DNA of 64,000 nucleotides from Aldrovandia affinis (taxonomy: Eukaryota > Chordata > Actinopteri > Notacanthiformes > Halosauridae). Of the stretch, positions 34,613 to 46,531 are shown piece by piece. Position 1 is the first letter of the stretch. Each line of letters starts with the position of its first letter. The DNA is taken from the NCBI GenBank assembly GCA_029706075.1, contig JAINUG010000109.1, forward strand, positions 2,121,501-2,185,500, given 5' to 3'. A program made the translations under genes and the position numbers. A model generated the notes under the pieces. That model ran no database searches, was not told where the DNA came from, and was given only the letters and a program-made list of their open reading frames with translations.

Positions 34613-37600
34613 TATATATATATATATATATATGCATATGCATACACAAACGTATTAGTTTGAACTGCAAGATGCCAACCCAATCCAGTGTTCCACATTC
34701 TCTTCATCTCGTGCTGTAGATACTATGCTGATGCAGTCATTTATTGTCCATCACTCACCCCACAAATTGGTTTCGTAGTAACTGCACTGCAAAGAAATAG
34801 ACAGGAGTACAATACAAATTCAGATCTACCCCCCATGATATTGGGGGAAAAGGGGCTGTGTACTGGAATAGGATGTAAAGCCTTTTTTGCTCTGTGTTGC
34901 TTGGGTGGATGAGTAACGGGGCAGCGATATGAAACGGGACAGAGTGAGTCATGTGGTAGAGGAACCGGATAAAGGCCTTAGAGTTGCTGTAATATACATG
35001 ATCCATACGATCACTGGCTACGTGGAGGAGTCCATCCATCAAATCTGTCAGGAGTAATCAATATTGATTGCCCTGCACCCTGTTTCGTTCTCCAGGGTCC
35101 CGCGTGGTGAGCGAGGCACTGCTCAGCCCCCACTGTTTCATTGTCCACAGGCTACAATAATAAGACCTCCGCACAGAAAGTATTGGTAGCGGATGGAAGC
35201 ATCACTCACCTCCACTTGCTATCGAGTGTCGGGGCTCTCAGATGGTGCCTGGACTGCCCAGGAAAGCCCAGGTTTAATTGGGCACATAAATCTACCAGAG
35301 ATGAACGCCTGTCCTTTTGCGTACCATGTATGAATGCGCCAGGAAAGGAGAATCTTGGGAGTAGAGTGTTGGTGGCTCTCTGACATTATGGGTGAGGAAG
35401 CTTTGACTTGCAATTGAGCGCATAGCAGTGGTTTCCAAACCCTGTGAGTTGTTAATGAAGGAACACATTTACCTTATTAAAATGAGGCCTGGGGGCAACA
35501 GCCAGATAGGCCCAGCCATCCCCTTCCATCGAGCCCCACCCCCACCCAAAGACTAAATTGGGAGAATTGTGATTGCGTCGCTGACCCTCTCACATTATGA
35601 GATCATCGGTGACGACCGAACAACCTGATCAAGCTTGCTATGTGGGGATTTTATCCAGATCGTAAAAATTTGTCTGTGAAGCCAAATTGGGGTTGAAATA
35701 ATGTAGTGTACACTCAGCATTACAACAAGTCCATCCACTAAGTGGGATGAAGTAGCATGTTACATACACACTTTGCACAACTTCTACCTGGCATGGCTAC
35801 TTAGATACATTGACCTCAGGTATCAGCCTGTTAACGTACAGTTTGCTTTGGACATAATAAATAATGCCTCATCGAGTATTGCATTTGGAGGATAAACATC
35901 AACCAGAGCATCACTGATGCTGGAAATAACAGATAATAATAAGTATCTGTGAGCAAACAACACCATTGTTTAGCGTTTGATGACAGAGGTGATTACCACT
36001 GGGATACCATTTCTTTTGGCAAACAGGAATAAGAATGAGGACACAAATAAATCCATTTTGCTGAGTGTTTGCAGGGTGAGACAGACTCACTGCACCTGCA
36101 AGAGATACAATGGAGGCCCGGTCATACTAGTTAGAGAATTGATACATGACTGTTTATAATCATAAACATAATGCCCATTTAATAACTTACCCCTGCTAAA
36201 TCCCATATTAAGATGGTGTAAAGCAAAGCATTCTGTCACCCCCACTCCCCTTAGAAAAAAAAGAAGAAACATGGAAACTAAGAGTCTGTAAAATTCTATT
36301 ATGTTGAGAAACCTGTTGGAGGGATGGCACTAGGTATTAAGGATGACTTATTTAAAGCCAGACTCAACGCCCAGTCTCAAAGGGAATGCCATTTTACATA
36401 CAGCTTCCTACAAATCATCTTTCTGGAAAGACTGAAAAAAAAGACAGAATTGCATTGATATTTTTGTGTTATGTACTCTATAGCAAGCAGCTTTGCTCAG
36501 TGGAGCTCTGAGAGTAGTCTTTTACAAGTAATATTTTCACAATGTGCAATCATTTACCTGTTCCAGATTTGAATGTTGATGTCTTAAAAATTGGGAGGGT
36601 ACTCTCTGGTTTGAAGATGACACACCCTAGTCTTAAGTGGAGGGGCTATCTCTGCAGGAATAGCATGACTGACTGTGAAAGACTGCATGTGATGGGGATT
36701 GCGAGCGCTCCTCAAATTTAGGAGTGTAGGCTTCGGAGAGAGCCTCTGTCTATCCCCCAGCTTTGATCCCTCGTTCTTTTCAATAATCTGACTCAGACTC
36801 TCACCAGATGGAGCGTGCTCCATATAGACATCTGCATCAGGAGGTACAGGGCTGCAGAATCCCACTCTGCTCAGCTTAAACCTTCCTTACCAAGAACCTG
36901 GAGTTACTGAGGGCTACTCTGTTTGATGTTTTTTTTCTTCAGAGGTAGTGGAAAAGTTCAGTAGAACCTAACCCCCATTAATGATTTATAGGGTTAGAAC
37001 ACTTCTGTGCTACACACTCATGGGGGGGAGGGAGAGTGCAGTGTTCATGCTGGGGCGGGGCAGTTTAAGAGTTTAACTCCTTCCTGTGATAAAAATAGTT
37101 TTTTTTTGGTGTTTTTTATTCACATCATGCAACTGCTCAGACTTGCACTTATGACTGTCTGCAATTTAAATGCGCTATTAAATATTAAAACAATTTCAAA
37201 GAATTAACCACAGGACACAGCATGATTACGGTCGCCTAATGGTTTATTTTAAGGGGGCACCCTCTAGGTTTTGTTCAGGATTTATTCTAAATCTTGCATT
37301 TATATTGCTCTGCTTCTTCTGTTTTTATTATCTTGGGGCATCACCATCATTAACCGTTTGAGGAGTACTGTCACACTATGATGTTTATTCTGGAACACGC
37401 CGTCATTTCTAGTTCATTCTTAACTGATGACATTGCAAAGGGATGCTAATGGCAACCTCAAAGAACATTCCAGAATAGAACACTATAACAGAACTAGAAC
37501 TCTCAGAAAACTCACTTTTCAAAGGGTTACGACAGTTCACCATCATCTTATCTTATCTGACATTTACTGCAGTCTAGTCATAATCACCTATTCATCAGCT

Positions 37601-37994
37601 TAATATTTAGTATTTTAAGTATTTTCTCACAATATCTCTGCATCCTAATTTACATTTTGACCATAGAAAAATTTCCATTTTAAACACTTGCTGTTTTACT
37701 TTTTTACAAAGTAGAATTATCTCCATGTATTGTGGGGCTTGGCCTCTTATAATAAGAACAATACATCTAGAACAGTGATTGCTATGTTTTTTCTTTATGC
37801 GGTTAGCCTCTGTTTAATCTTCGCTTGCAGCTGTTTTTTATTTCATTGCTGCTCTAACCACTGCCTCCCACCAAGACAGGCTGACACTGTCGTGTGGGCA
37901 GGAGAACCTCTTCGTCTTTCCCTTTTTTTCTCACATTTACTTATTTGATGCTCTGAGTCATATTTTAGAAAATGATATGTTTACTGTGTTCAGC

Positions 37995-38300
37995 ACATGA
38001 TGTTCATGCAGATTACAGTGGGTAAGTATTCACCCCTCTGGAATTTTTTACATTTTATTTTCTCACTTCATAGAATCAAAATGGATTTAATTGGGATTTC
38101 TTGCCATTGATCAACACTACATTCTCCATAATGTAAAATAAAGAAACAACTCTAAAGCTTTTTCTGAATTAATTACAAATAAAAAACAGACAATAATTGA
38201 TTCCATAAGTATTCACCCCCTTAATACTTGGTAGAAGCACCTTTAGCTGCAATTAGAGCTCTACCAACTTTGCACATCTGGACACTGCTCATTTTGGGGG
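37995..38300 (+). mobile_element. Tc1-like DNA transposon end
   Basis: GTGGGTAAGTATTCACCCCT, then AGAATCAAAATGGATTTAAT, AATTGATTCCATAAGTATTC and TGGTAGAAGCACCTTTAGCT match the left part of an abundant fish element whose ends carry AAGTATTCACCCCC. The opposite end and the transposase are absent. Confidence 0.5.
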
Positions 38301-39288
38301 GATATTGGGTTTAAACCTCCATGAAATGTTTTATGACAGTGTTTCCAAACTGTTTATTCACACACATAGTCAAATGATCTATTTATGTATAAATGTATGT
38401 TTGTCAGAATCACCTTTGAAAGACCTCAGAACCCTCTGTGTGCTGTGTTCTAATCAGGTGGTCTCTGGCACTCCAGAACCAGGGTTGCCTACACCTGGTT
38501 TAACATATCAACATGGAAGGGAATGAAAATTTCTTTTTTTGCGAACTGCACTGCTGATTTTTTTTTTTTTACCCGTGGAATCCTTTCTTTCACATCCTGA
38601 CATTTTATGTCTCAGAAAAATCGGAACCCCCTTCTTTCACTCCTTCAGTTCCCATTTATCTTAAAGTCTGCCTGCTGACACCTTTCATCCAGTCCAAGTG
38701 GCTATCAGCATCTTATTTCATAGCTCAGTGTCTACCGTCACTGTGCTTACCAGGGGGATCTCAGTAGAAACCATGGTGAATGTAATTTCACTATGAGAAA
38801 CTGAGAGGATAAGGTAACCAGTGCCGGTATTCACAAAGCATTTTATCTTACCACTAGGAGTACTCCTGAATCGCACTAAAACATTCTAGCTGAGAGTCCC
38901 CTCTTAAAGCCTATTCACAAAGCTGCAAAGACAAACTCATACTAAAGAAGTCAGAATTTTCAAGCTAAGAGTGAGGGCGGGGTTGACGTCGTTGCTATGG
39001 ATGACGTTGTGTCTCATGAACGAGCTTACTCAGAATGCCCACAGCGATTGGCTGATATAGGGGATGGGCCTCTGCCTGCGATTTCAACCTAGAAAATAAA
39101 TGATATGCTACTGTAAAGGGGTATGTAGGCCTACCTGTTCCTGTTATATTCTAATAAAGATTCTAAAATACAAATGTAGGCTATGTGTCACTGATTTAAC
39201 ATGAAACCAAGAATACTGACTAGTCAATTCGTTACAATCAGCGGGTATCTATATAAGCAGCCTTCCAATTATCCAGACTAGAATCACC

Positions 39289-39651
39289 ATGGCTGGCAAT
39301 AAACGCAAACGCAAACCAAACTGGACGAAAGACCAACAACTACTGCTGGCCGAACAAGTGAATGAAAGAAAATAAATAATCAAAGGGAAATTTGAAAGTG
39401 GCATAACCACCAAAACCAAAAAAGAAGCATGGGAAAGCATTCGCATGGAAATAAATGTGGCTTTCCCACTCCTCCCGAGAACCACTGATGAATGCGAGAA
39501 GCAGTGGTTCTCTCTGCAGTCTCATGCGAGGCAAGAGATTGCAGAATACATGCGACAAACAGCTGCCACAGGTAATACGACATTAGGCCAATCATCCACA
39601 ACTAGGGCCTACACTATAGACTACACCACAATGTTTTATTCTGTCATTTAA
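39289..39651 (+). pseudogene. Harbinger Myb/SANT-like DNA-binding protein
   Basis: Begins MAGNKRKRKPNWTKDQQLLL and continues through GKFESGITTKTKKEAW and TTDECEKQWFSLQSHA, the pattern of the Myb-like protein that accompanies Harbinger transposases and helps target them to DNA and nucleus. One TAA stop interrupts it at about 39373-39375, after NERK. A TATA-like CTATATAAGCAG lies about 40 bases upstream of the ATG. The tail after TAATG degenerates. Confidence 0.75.
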
Positions 39652-39716
39652 TGCATTCAGCCTATATACAAAAATGAACATATGTTATCATCCATAAATT
39701 AATCTCGCTAAGCATG

Positions 39717-40085
39717 TCACCGAAGATCATGTAATCTGTAATACATAATATTTAATGTATTCATTAGGAGGAGGCACAGCACCCAAGGAACTGTCGCCAA
39801 CTGCCTCAGTGGTGTACAGTATCCTTGGGTACTCTGACACCAGCATAACGGGGCTGCATAGCTGCATTTTCCCTGTGGCCAAGTAGCGTATAGAGTTGTC
39901 AACACCTTGATCTCTGCTGTTATCGGGTTGTTTCTGTTTGTTGGTGACGTGATTGCACCTCTGACTAGCTCTACTACTATCATAATACCCTCGCGATTGA
40001 GGCGGTATCTTTTTATGAGCTCTGTATCATTCAATATCTCCAAAGTGTTGACGCGATTGCGACGACGATTGCCGGCAGCAGCCAT
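39717..40085 (-). pseudogene. HARBI1-like transposase, N-terminal part
   Basis: The frame from the ATG at 40085 encodes MAAAGNRRRNRVNTLEILND, then IKRYRLNREGI and GAITSPTNRNNPITAEIKVL, a strong match to the N-terminus of Harbinger/HARBI1 transposases (R.D..IKRYRL.R.GI, ITSPT.RN.AI). Downstream the match breaks off after about 65 residues, and the catalytic DDE domain is missing from the element. Confidence 0.8.
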
Positions 40086-40316
40086 TTTCGGATCGCTGTG
40101 AGTAGGTCTTTAGCGACTTAGAAGTCCTCTTGACTGCTTCTAACTCCTGGACTTAGGAGCTGTTTTTAGCTCTCAAACCCTTTTTGAAATACTCTTATCC
40201 CAAAAATGTAGGAGTCCTAAATTTATGAGTGACACGCCCATTATTTTTCGGAGTTGCTCCTAAATTGCAGAGTTAGGACTAACTTTTACCCTTAAAATGC
40301 GTTGTGAATACCGACC

Positions 40317-40590
40317 CAGATCTCAACCCAATTGAACACTTCCGCTATACAAATTTTTATTTTATTTTATTTGATTATGGAAGATTCTGGAGCAGTGCCT
40401 TAAACAGAATTTTCCACCAGCAAAACATCAAATTATGGAATTTCTTGTGAAGGAATGGTTTTGCATCCCTCCAATAGAGTTCCAGACACTTGTAGAATCT
40501 ATGCCAAAGTGCATTGAAGCTGTTCTGGCAGCTCGCAGTGGCCCAATTAAGACAAAGTATGCATTTCCTTTATTTTGGCAGTTACCTGTA
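40317..40590 (+). mobile_element. Tc1/mariner remnant, 3' end
   Basis: Starts at AGATCTCAACCCAATTGAAC, the coding stretch for LNPIE of the catalytic domain, and ends with TTTATTTTGGCAGTTACCTG/TA. It is disrupted by an AT-rich stretch (TTTTATTTTATTT) near 40350. Same family as 49772 and 13970. Confidence 0.8.
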
Positions 40591-41751
40591 CATTTGGAGC
40601 ATTAATTCCAAAAAATTGATGTTCCAAGACACTGTTTTAATAAGTTAAAATGGCTTCATTTACAATACCATGGCCCTATGGGAAATTAGATTGTCAGTAA
40701 ATAAAATGGTTTATAACCAAGCATTACAGCTCTATACGAGTTACGAATTTAATTGCTCCCAGAACATTCCTGGAGTGTAAGTGTAAACATTTTGTCCGGT
40801 TTCCTGGATGTTCCTTGAATGTACGTCACAAGGAACATCGCAGGAACAGTCTGAGTTTTGTTATTCCAGTTAAAAAATAATATGAATTGCGGATGGCCAT
40901 TCATATTCATTTTATTAGGAAAGTTGGCTACGTTCAATTAATCTGGCATTTCAATACAGAACAACATTTAAAAAATTGTGTACTGTATGTATCATCCATG
41001 ATGTTTTCTTTAATGCTTAATTGATATCAAACAGGGTATTACTAGTAAATTTGTATTCAACATGCCTATGTCTTTGACAAAACTTGTTTGGAACAATAAA
41101 ATACTATGCATGATTCTAAGACTGGGGAAAGTTCCCATCATAAAGGTGGGAATCTCCAGCCATATGTGAATCTAACCAGAATGTTCCCCATTGCTCTTGA
41201 ATCGTTTCATATTAGCTGGGTTTGAGCTTCAGTCATGTTGCATGTAGCGTGTTACGAAAAGCGCCAATATTTATTCATTACTCCAGACCCAGATTTGTGA
41301 TTTTTTAAAAAGCAATCGTGTTACCCTTGAAATGGAATTAGTGCGCCCTTTTGATTTCTGCTAATAAATGACATTTAATTTGGTTATGAATTAGATCTCA
41401 TAACATGCAACTCACTGGACAACTTGGTGGGGTGAATTATCAGGGTCTCTGCATTGCATAAAAAATTAAATGCAGATGGATAATTGAATAGACTCTATAT
41501 GGCATGTGCATTTATGGAAAACAAAGCTCAGAGAATACAAGCAGAAATTGCTTTTATATCCCTTAAGACACACGAAACCGGCGGTTTATACTACATATTC
41601 TTATTTGATTGGAAGCGTGGTTTGGAAATCCATGTTTACATTCAATGTCTTCCTGAATGTATAAACAGTATGCTGATTGTATGCATGAATGCATGTATTG
41701 TTTTTTTATGAAGTGAGAATAGAAGGTCACAAATGCATTTTCTTAGAATAT

Positions 41752-41870
41752 GAACTGATCTCCTGCGCGAACTATGATTGTTCCTATCATGTATTTATGC
41801 ACATCTTGTAAGTCGCTCTGGATAAGAGCCATCTGCTAAATGCTTAAAATGTAAAATGTAATGTAATGTG
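41752..41870 (+). repeat. L2-type LINE 3' end, plus strand
   Basis: CCTGCGCGAACTATGATTGT followed by CATCTTGTAAGTCGCTCTGG matches, in the opposite orientation, the 3' end of the L2 fragment at 42205-42300. It ends in TAAAATGTAATGTAATG units. This is a severely 5'-truncated copy. Confidence 0.75.
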
Positions 41871-42049
41871 AATTCAGACATTGGAGGGAAATGGCCATCA
41901 AGGTCACAAAGGTTGTAGGGAGGTGGATTCGAGATACAAGGCAAACCAGATGAGCAACTTTGAATAAATTGACTGCAAATATCAATCTAGCAGGCATGAG
42001 CAGGGAATTTCATCAAGAACAGTCCATCAAGTACTTCACAGAGGGATAC

Positions 42050-42120
42050 TATGGTTGGGTTGCAGCCCTATTAAGATGCTTTATGTTGATGTTTCCTTTA
42101 TTTTGGCAGTTAAATGTACA
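42050..42120 (+). repeat. Tc1/mariner right terminal fragment
   Basis: CCCTATTAAGATGCTTTATG followed by TTTCCTTTATTTTGGCAGTT is the right end of the family at 49772. Only about 70 bases remain, lying between two oppositely oriented LINE ends. Confidence 0.7.
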
Positions 42121-42204
42121 TCCACATCAGTTCTCACTGCATAGTTATAGACTACACTGAAGTGATGAAAATGAAACACATTGCTTGTTTTTTACCTTCC
42201 TATC

Positions 42205-42870
42205 TCATTTTACATTTACATTTTAAGCTCTTATCCAGAGCGACTTACAAGATGTACATTAATACATGGTAAGAACAATCATTGTTCACGCAGGATATTA
42301 GTGCAGTAATACAGCAATAGACGTTGTTGTTGGCAGCTGCATACCATACATGTAACACTGGGAAGGAAAAGGTTCGTAAATTGTATTTATTTATTTATTT
42401 ATTTTTGAGGAGTAAACAAAAATGTACAAAAAGTATTAAACAAGTAGGCAGTGGTGATGACAATTGGTTAGATGTACAGAATTCAGTGGTAGTGGAATCT
42501 GAAAAGCTGGGCTTTGAGTCTCTTGCGGAAGTTCCTCTAGCAGTTCCTCTAGCCGCTTGATAAGCCAGCACCAGTGATTTGAATGTGATGCATGCTGCGA
42601 TGGGGAGCCAGTGCAGAGAGGAGAGTAGAGGGGTGACATGGGTGAACTTTGGTTGATTGAACACTAGTTACAGTAGCTTGATGGCACAGGCTGGTAGGCC
42701 TGCCAGCAAGGAATTGCAGTAGTCCAGATGTGAGATCACCAGGGCCTGGACCAGGACCCCAGGTTCAGCTTCAGGTGGTGGGTGGACATCCAGGCAAAGA
42801 TGTCAGCCAGGCATCTTTCTATTCTATCTTTCTTCTTTTTATTTGGGGTCAAATAACTTAAATTACTTGA
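42205..42870 (-). mobile_element. L2-type LINE fragment with its 3' tail
   Basis: On the minus strand, coding pieces read RIERCLADIFAWMSTHHLKL, then VLVQALVISHLDYCNSLLAG and HVTPLLSSLHWLPIAACITF, the C-terminal part of an L2-clade reverse transcriptase, with a deletion and frame changes between pieces. Then comes a short 3' UTR and the tail CTTGTAAGTCGCTCTGGATA followed by TAAAATG/TAAATG units. The tail matches that of the V-SINE-like copies here. Confidence 0.85.
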
Positions 42871-43040
42871 CCCCAATCTGTCGGCTGACAATATATTGAT
42901 ATGATGCCTTGGGGGGTGTTGGGGGTGGTTCATTCAGTATCTTTTAGGAATTACAATTTATCATCAAGGTATAAGGGCTCAGGGTCTCCCACACCTGTCA
43001 CCTCCATGTTGTTTACCTGTTTCTCTTCTTTGGTTCCCAG

Positions 43041-43143
43041 TGCAAGCCGATCCTTGGCCACGGATTTGTGCTGGATAAATATAAGTGTCAGTGCAAAACA
43101 GGATTCTACCATCCCAGCAGGGTGTCCGGCAACGGCATCAAAC
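43041..43143 (+). CDS. gpr158: gpr158 exon 3: Cys-rich stalk
   Basis: This 103-bp exon encodes residues 331-364 plus the first base of codon 365 (phase 0 in, phase 1 out). Acceptor TTGGTTCCCAG/T, donor AAAC/GTAAGT. The peptide CKPILGHGFVLDKYKCQCKT/GFYHP has the Cys spacing (C331, C346, C348) of the EGF-like stalk that links the Cache domain to the membrane in GPR158; human reads C.PIKGLGFVLGAYECICKAGFYHP in the same place. The neighbours are 27 kb upstream and 9.3 kb downstream. Confidence 0.95.
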
Positions 43144-44379
43144 GTAAGTTTCACCCAAAGCTTAACTTTTTAAACATAAGCATTCAGAAATTTTGAGTCT
43201 GTTAAAATCTGTTAAGAGAAAATACAAAAAGGGAAATGCTTCAGTGAAAAAATCTAGATTTGTTGTGATAAAGAGAAATATCTCTGTAACTTGATTAATG
43301 ATTTGTTCAGCTATCACTATGAATTATTTTTACTTTTCTGCCACACTGAAGAGACCTCTGAGTAAAATCACACTTAAAAAGCTTTATATTAACCTTACAA
43401 GGAAAACTCAAAATGATCCTTACACACACACACACACCACACACACACACAGTTATAATGTACGTATGTGTATATGTAACAATGCATTTGTAGTGCTGGT
43501 GGTAACAGGCTGCTACTGTGTAGTGTTAATGTAGTATTATTACATTAGTACATTTGCCACTGTTATGTAAAAGTTAACCCTACAATACTTTGAGCTTCAC
43601 CAGGTTGACACTCTGATGTGAGATAAGTCAGCCCATGTTCCAGGGGTATGCTTTGCTCATAAACCAATTATCAGTTACAACTTCTGATGAATCATGAGCT
43701 GGTGTGGGTGGGGCCCGAATTGGAGGGATTGAATCCCCTAGTGGAGACAGTACATAACACAACGCTGGCAAAAATCGTAATCTTAATCTTCCAAATTGTA
43801 ACTTCTCTTTACAATTCTACAAACACAAATCTTCTCAAGAACTCTATAAGAAAGAGAAAAGCCTCACGCCACACTCTCCATTTTCTAGAATGCTCCTGAT
43901 ACTGCTGACATACCTATTTCACATCGAGCCATTTTTGGAGCATGCAGCTTTTCAGACGATCAGTCATTCTGCTCATTAGAAGCATACGACCCAAATATCA
44001 CACTCGATTCCTAAAGAATGAGCACAACCAAACAAACATCAGGGAAAATATTGACAAATTAGGATTTGGCTGACATTTATGGAACCCGTTCTGCAAAAGA
44101 ACCCCCTCTCCCCCTCACTCCCTCACCCTATGCTAACATTCCGCAGCTTAACTAATTCAGTTTAGTCTCTGCACAATGCGTTGGCATTCCTGTTTTACAC
44201 ACATTTAAAGAAGTCTTACAAGACAGCATATACAAAATAGGGGGGAAGTACTACTTGCTCAAAAACATCAGTCTCGTTTGGGCCTGTTCAATAAATGTCC
44301 TAAATAGCTGTACTGTGTGCTCTAACTCTACATTTTCTTTAGGTTAAGTCCTTTGAAGTGGACTGGGTCTTTTTGTATA

Positions 44380-44960
44380 CCACTTTCTCAAGCTCTGTAC
44401 TCAAAGTTACGCAAAAACAGAATTATGGGTAGATTGAATTCATGCGGGAGCGTGTTCTTGTGTAAGTAGTTTTTCTTCATTACGCAGAATGAATCGGGAA
44501 CGCCATGACAACAGAGAAACAGTATCCGGTTAGTGGTACCCGCGGGAGAACGTTGTCTCCACACGGCAGCTTGAAGCTGATAATTAACTTTGCAAGGTCT
44601 GTCTTTCCAGCCACAGCATATCTGTATTAATGAGGTTAATGAAGTTACCTTCATGACCGAAGACTTGTCTCCATTGAGATGCCGACCAAACTAATTACCC
44701 CTCTGCCGGACTGGAGCTGTGCATTGTTCGACCTGTGTTTAGTTATGGATGCGCTTTTCGGCTTTGTGTGTAGTGGTTTCTTCCCTCTGATTAATCCGCC
44801 ACTTTATTCTTTGCCCATTGGAGGTACGTGATGCACTAATGTCACCCAGAATTGCCAGTATCTCCTGCCTGTATTTGCTGATAATTTCAGACCGACCTTT
44901 GGGAAGCCAGAGTGCATATAAACTCTGCCTGATGTTAAAAGGCAGCTGGGATTATTTGTT
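44380..44960. other. Repeat-free stretch, candidate non-coding element
   Basis: This stretch has mixed composition, no recognisable repeat and several homeodomain-like cores (GATAATTAACTTTG, TTAATGAGGTTAATGAAG, GATTAATCC). It reads like the kind of intronic sequence that is often conserved around developmental and neuronal genes, but conservation cannot be seen in one genome. Confidence 0.2.
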
Positions 44961-45179
44961 GATAAAGCGCTGACAAAGCCAACTTGTATGTATTTATGTA
45001 GTGTGTACTTGCCACAATCAATGGCACTTTCCCATGGCGTGTCATGGAAGACAGGCTACTTAGACCTACTGATAACTGCTGTGCAATTTTTCAGAGAATG
45101 GCCCTAGGTGCTCTTTAATAAAACTAGGAATCTAATGATGTCTTATTCTGTGGAATACAGTGCATTTAGGATGAACTCA

Positions 45180-45770
45180 TTTTTGTTTTGGAGCAGTGTG
45201 ATTAGGTTTGAAGCATTGTATTAAGATTTCAAACAGTTTAGATTGATATTAGGAACAGTGTGTTTAGGTTTAGCATTAGAGCATGGTGTTTAGGTTTAGA
45301 TTTGGAACAGTTTGCTTAGATTGAAGCAGTGCATATGTAGAACAGTGTTTAGGTTTGGAATGATGTAGGTTCAGAAAAATCCATCTAGATTTGGAGCAGT
45401 GTGTTCAGACTTAGATTTGGAACAGTTTGTTTAGATTTCAATTTATTACAGGCATTTAGCAGATACTCTTATCCACAGCTTTCATATTTTACATTCAAGC
45501 CATTTATACAGCTAGTTATTTAATGAAGCAATATCAGTACAATATTAGGGTACAATATCAGATTGCTCCACCTGCGAATCAAACCTGCAACCTTTGCGTT
45601 AGCCCAGTTCCATAACCATTATACTGCACTGCTGCCCAACAGAAAAGTTTGTGTAGGTATAGGTCTGGAACAGTGTGTTTAGAATTAGAGCAGTGTTTTT
45701 TAGCTGTGTGTTTTAGATTGGAGCAGTGTGTTAAAATGGGAGCAGTGTGTTAAAACGGGAGCAGTGTCGT
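45180..45770 (+). repeat. Degenerate minisatellite (GGAGCAGTGTGTTTAG units)
   Basis: At least 15 imperfect copies of a 20-30-base unit around GAGCAGTGTGTTTAG.TTT occur in two blocks, 45180-45438 and 45650-45770, separated by a SINE. Units in the right block (GGGAGCAGTGTGTTAAAA) are more alike than those on the left. Confidence 0.75.
45440..45640 (-). mobile_element. V-SINE-like element inside the minisatellite
   Basis: On the minus strand: head GGGCAGCAGTGCAGTATAAT and B box GCAGGTTTGATTCGCAGG, core CTAGCTGTATAAATGG, and tail GTGGATAAGAGTATCTGCTA/AATGCC. It separates two blocks of the same minisatellite, so it inserted after the array had formed. Confidence 0.8.
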
Positions 45771-46256
45771 CATATTTTGAGTGGTGCCGCAGAGACTGGT
45801 CGCCCCCATCTTAGCCGGGTTTGCCGTAGGGCCAGCCCCCACCCTCGTCTCTGAAAGCAGATGACAGCACAGTAAGTGTTGAAAACAAGCAACATTCTCG
45901 CATGGTGAGGGGGCTAATGCGATTAGAGACAGGCGAGCACCGTTCCAGAAATACCCCGTTTCAGTCATCCCACCACTGGGAAATAACAAACCACTCAGTC
46001 CCAGAGGAGCATCGTTGACACATCCTTGCAGGAAACAAGAGAGGTTGTTTTGAGTTTTTTCTTCTGCCATTTTTTAAAATCAGCTAATAGTGTTTTTCCA
46101 TCGCCTGTATGGAGCAGAGAGATTGGTTACATATTCTGTAAGTCAAACACTGAGGGAATCAGAGGGGAATGTGCAGTTATTATTGTACATAATATATATT
46201 TATTGAACATGTTGTATAACGATACATTATTATTATACATTATTATTATTGTTATA

Positions 46257-46337
46257 TAATAACAATAACAATAATAATAATAATTATAATTATAACAACA
46301 ACAAATTATGATATTAATAATGATAATAATGATGATG

Positions 46338-46387
<50 letters not shown>

Positions 46388-46475
46388 CATCATCATCATC
46401 ATCATCATCATGTTCATAATAAGGTATTGCATTTATATAGCACCTTTCATCTCATGATCTCAGAGTGCTTTTCAG
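46257..46475 (-). repeat. (AAT)n/(ATG)n tract grown from a LINE tail
   Basis: About 150 bases of imperfect AAT, AAC and ATG/CAT units are joined directly to TTGCATTTATATAGCACCTT/TCAT...AGAGTGCTTTTCAG, the reverse complement of the LINE tail AAGCACT...GGTGCTATATAAATGCAA. The microsatellite therefore starts where a minus-strand LINE tail ends. The Ile-rich frame across it is a product of the repeat. Confidence 0.75.
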
Positions 46476-46531
46476 TGTTTTGCTATGGCCATATCATATT
46501 CTTCTGTACACCGCCACAGCCTACTGTGCTC

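Larger units (their letters stand above)
38822..40316. mobile_element. PIF-Harbinger transposon with both gene remnants
   Basis: The ends TGCCGGTATTCACAAAGCAT and (minus strand) GGTCGGTATTCACAACGCAT are inverted repeats, and CAG flanks the element on both sides (38819-38821 and 40317-40319), matching the 3-bp target duplication of this superfamily. Inner subterminal parts are also complementary (CTTACCACTAGGAGTACTCC against the right arm). Inside are a Myb/SANT-like gene on the plus strand and the start of a HARBI1-type transposase on the minus strand, convergent. The Tc1 sequence resumes at its right edge, so it probably landed in or beside a Tc1 copy. Confidence 0.85.
15968..43040 (+). other. 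gpr158: gpr158 intron 2
   Basis: A 27-kb phase 0 intron, GTGAGC...TTCCCAG. Identified repeats and the CpG-dense patch are listed separately. Stretches where I see nothing assignable: about 15970-16600, 17550-18600, 19815-21480, 22040-23700, 25700-26800, 27140-28340, 28540-31240 (except a TG-rich run near 30605-30640), 34640-37990, 38310-38815, 40600-41750 and 42875-43040. Some of these could hold conserved non-coding elements, which one sequence cannot show. Confidence 0.85.

Noticed and set aside
46127-46432. Long isoleucine-rich open frame
   Set aside because: It is translation of the AAT/ATG microsatellite.
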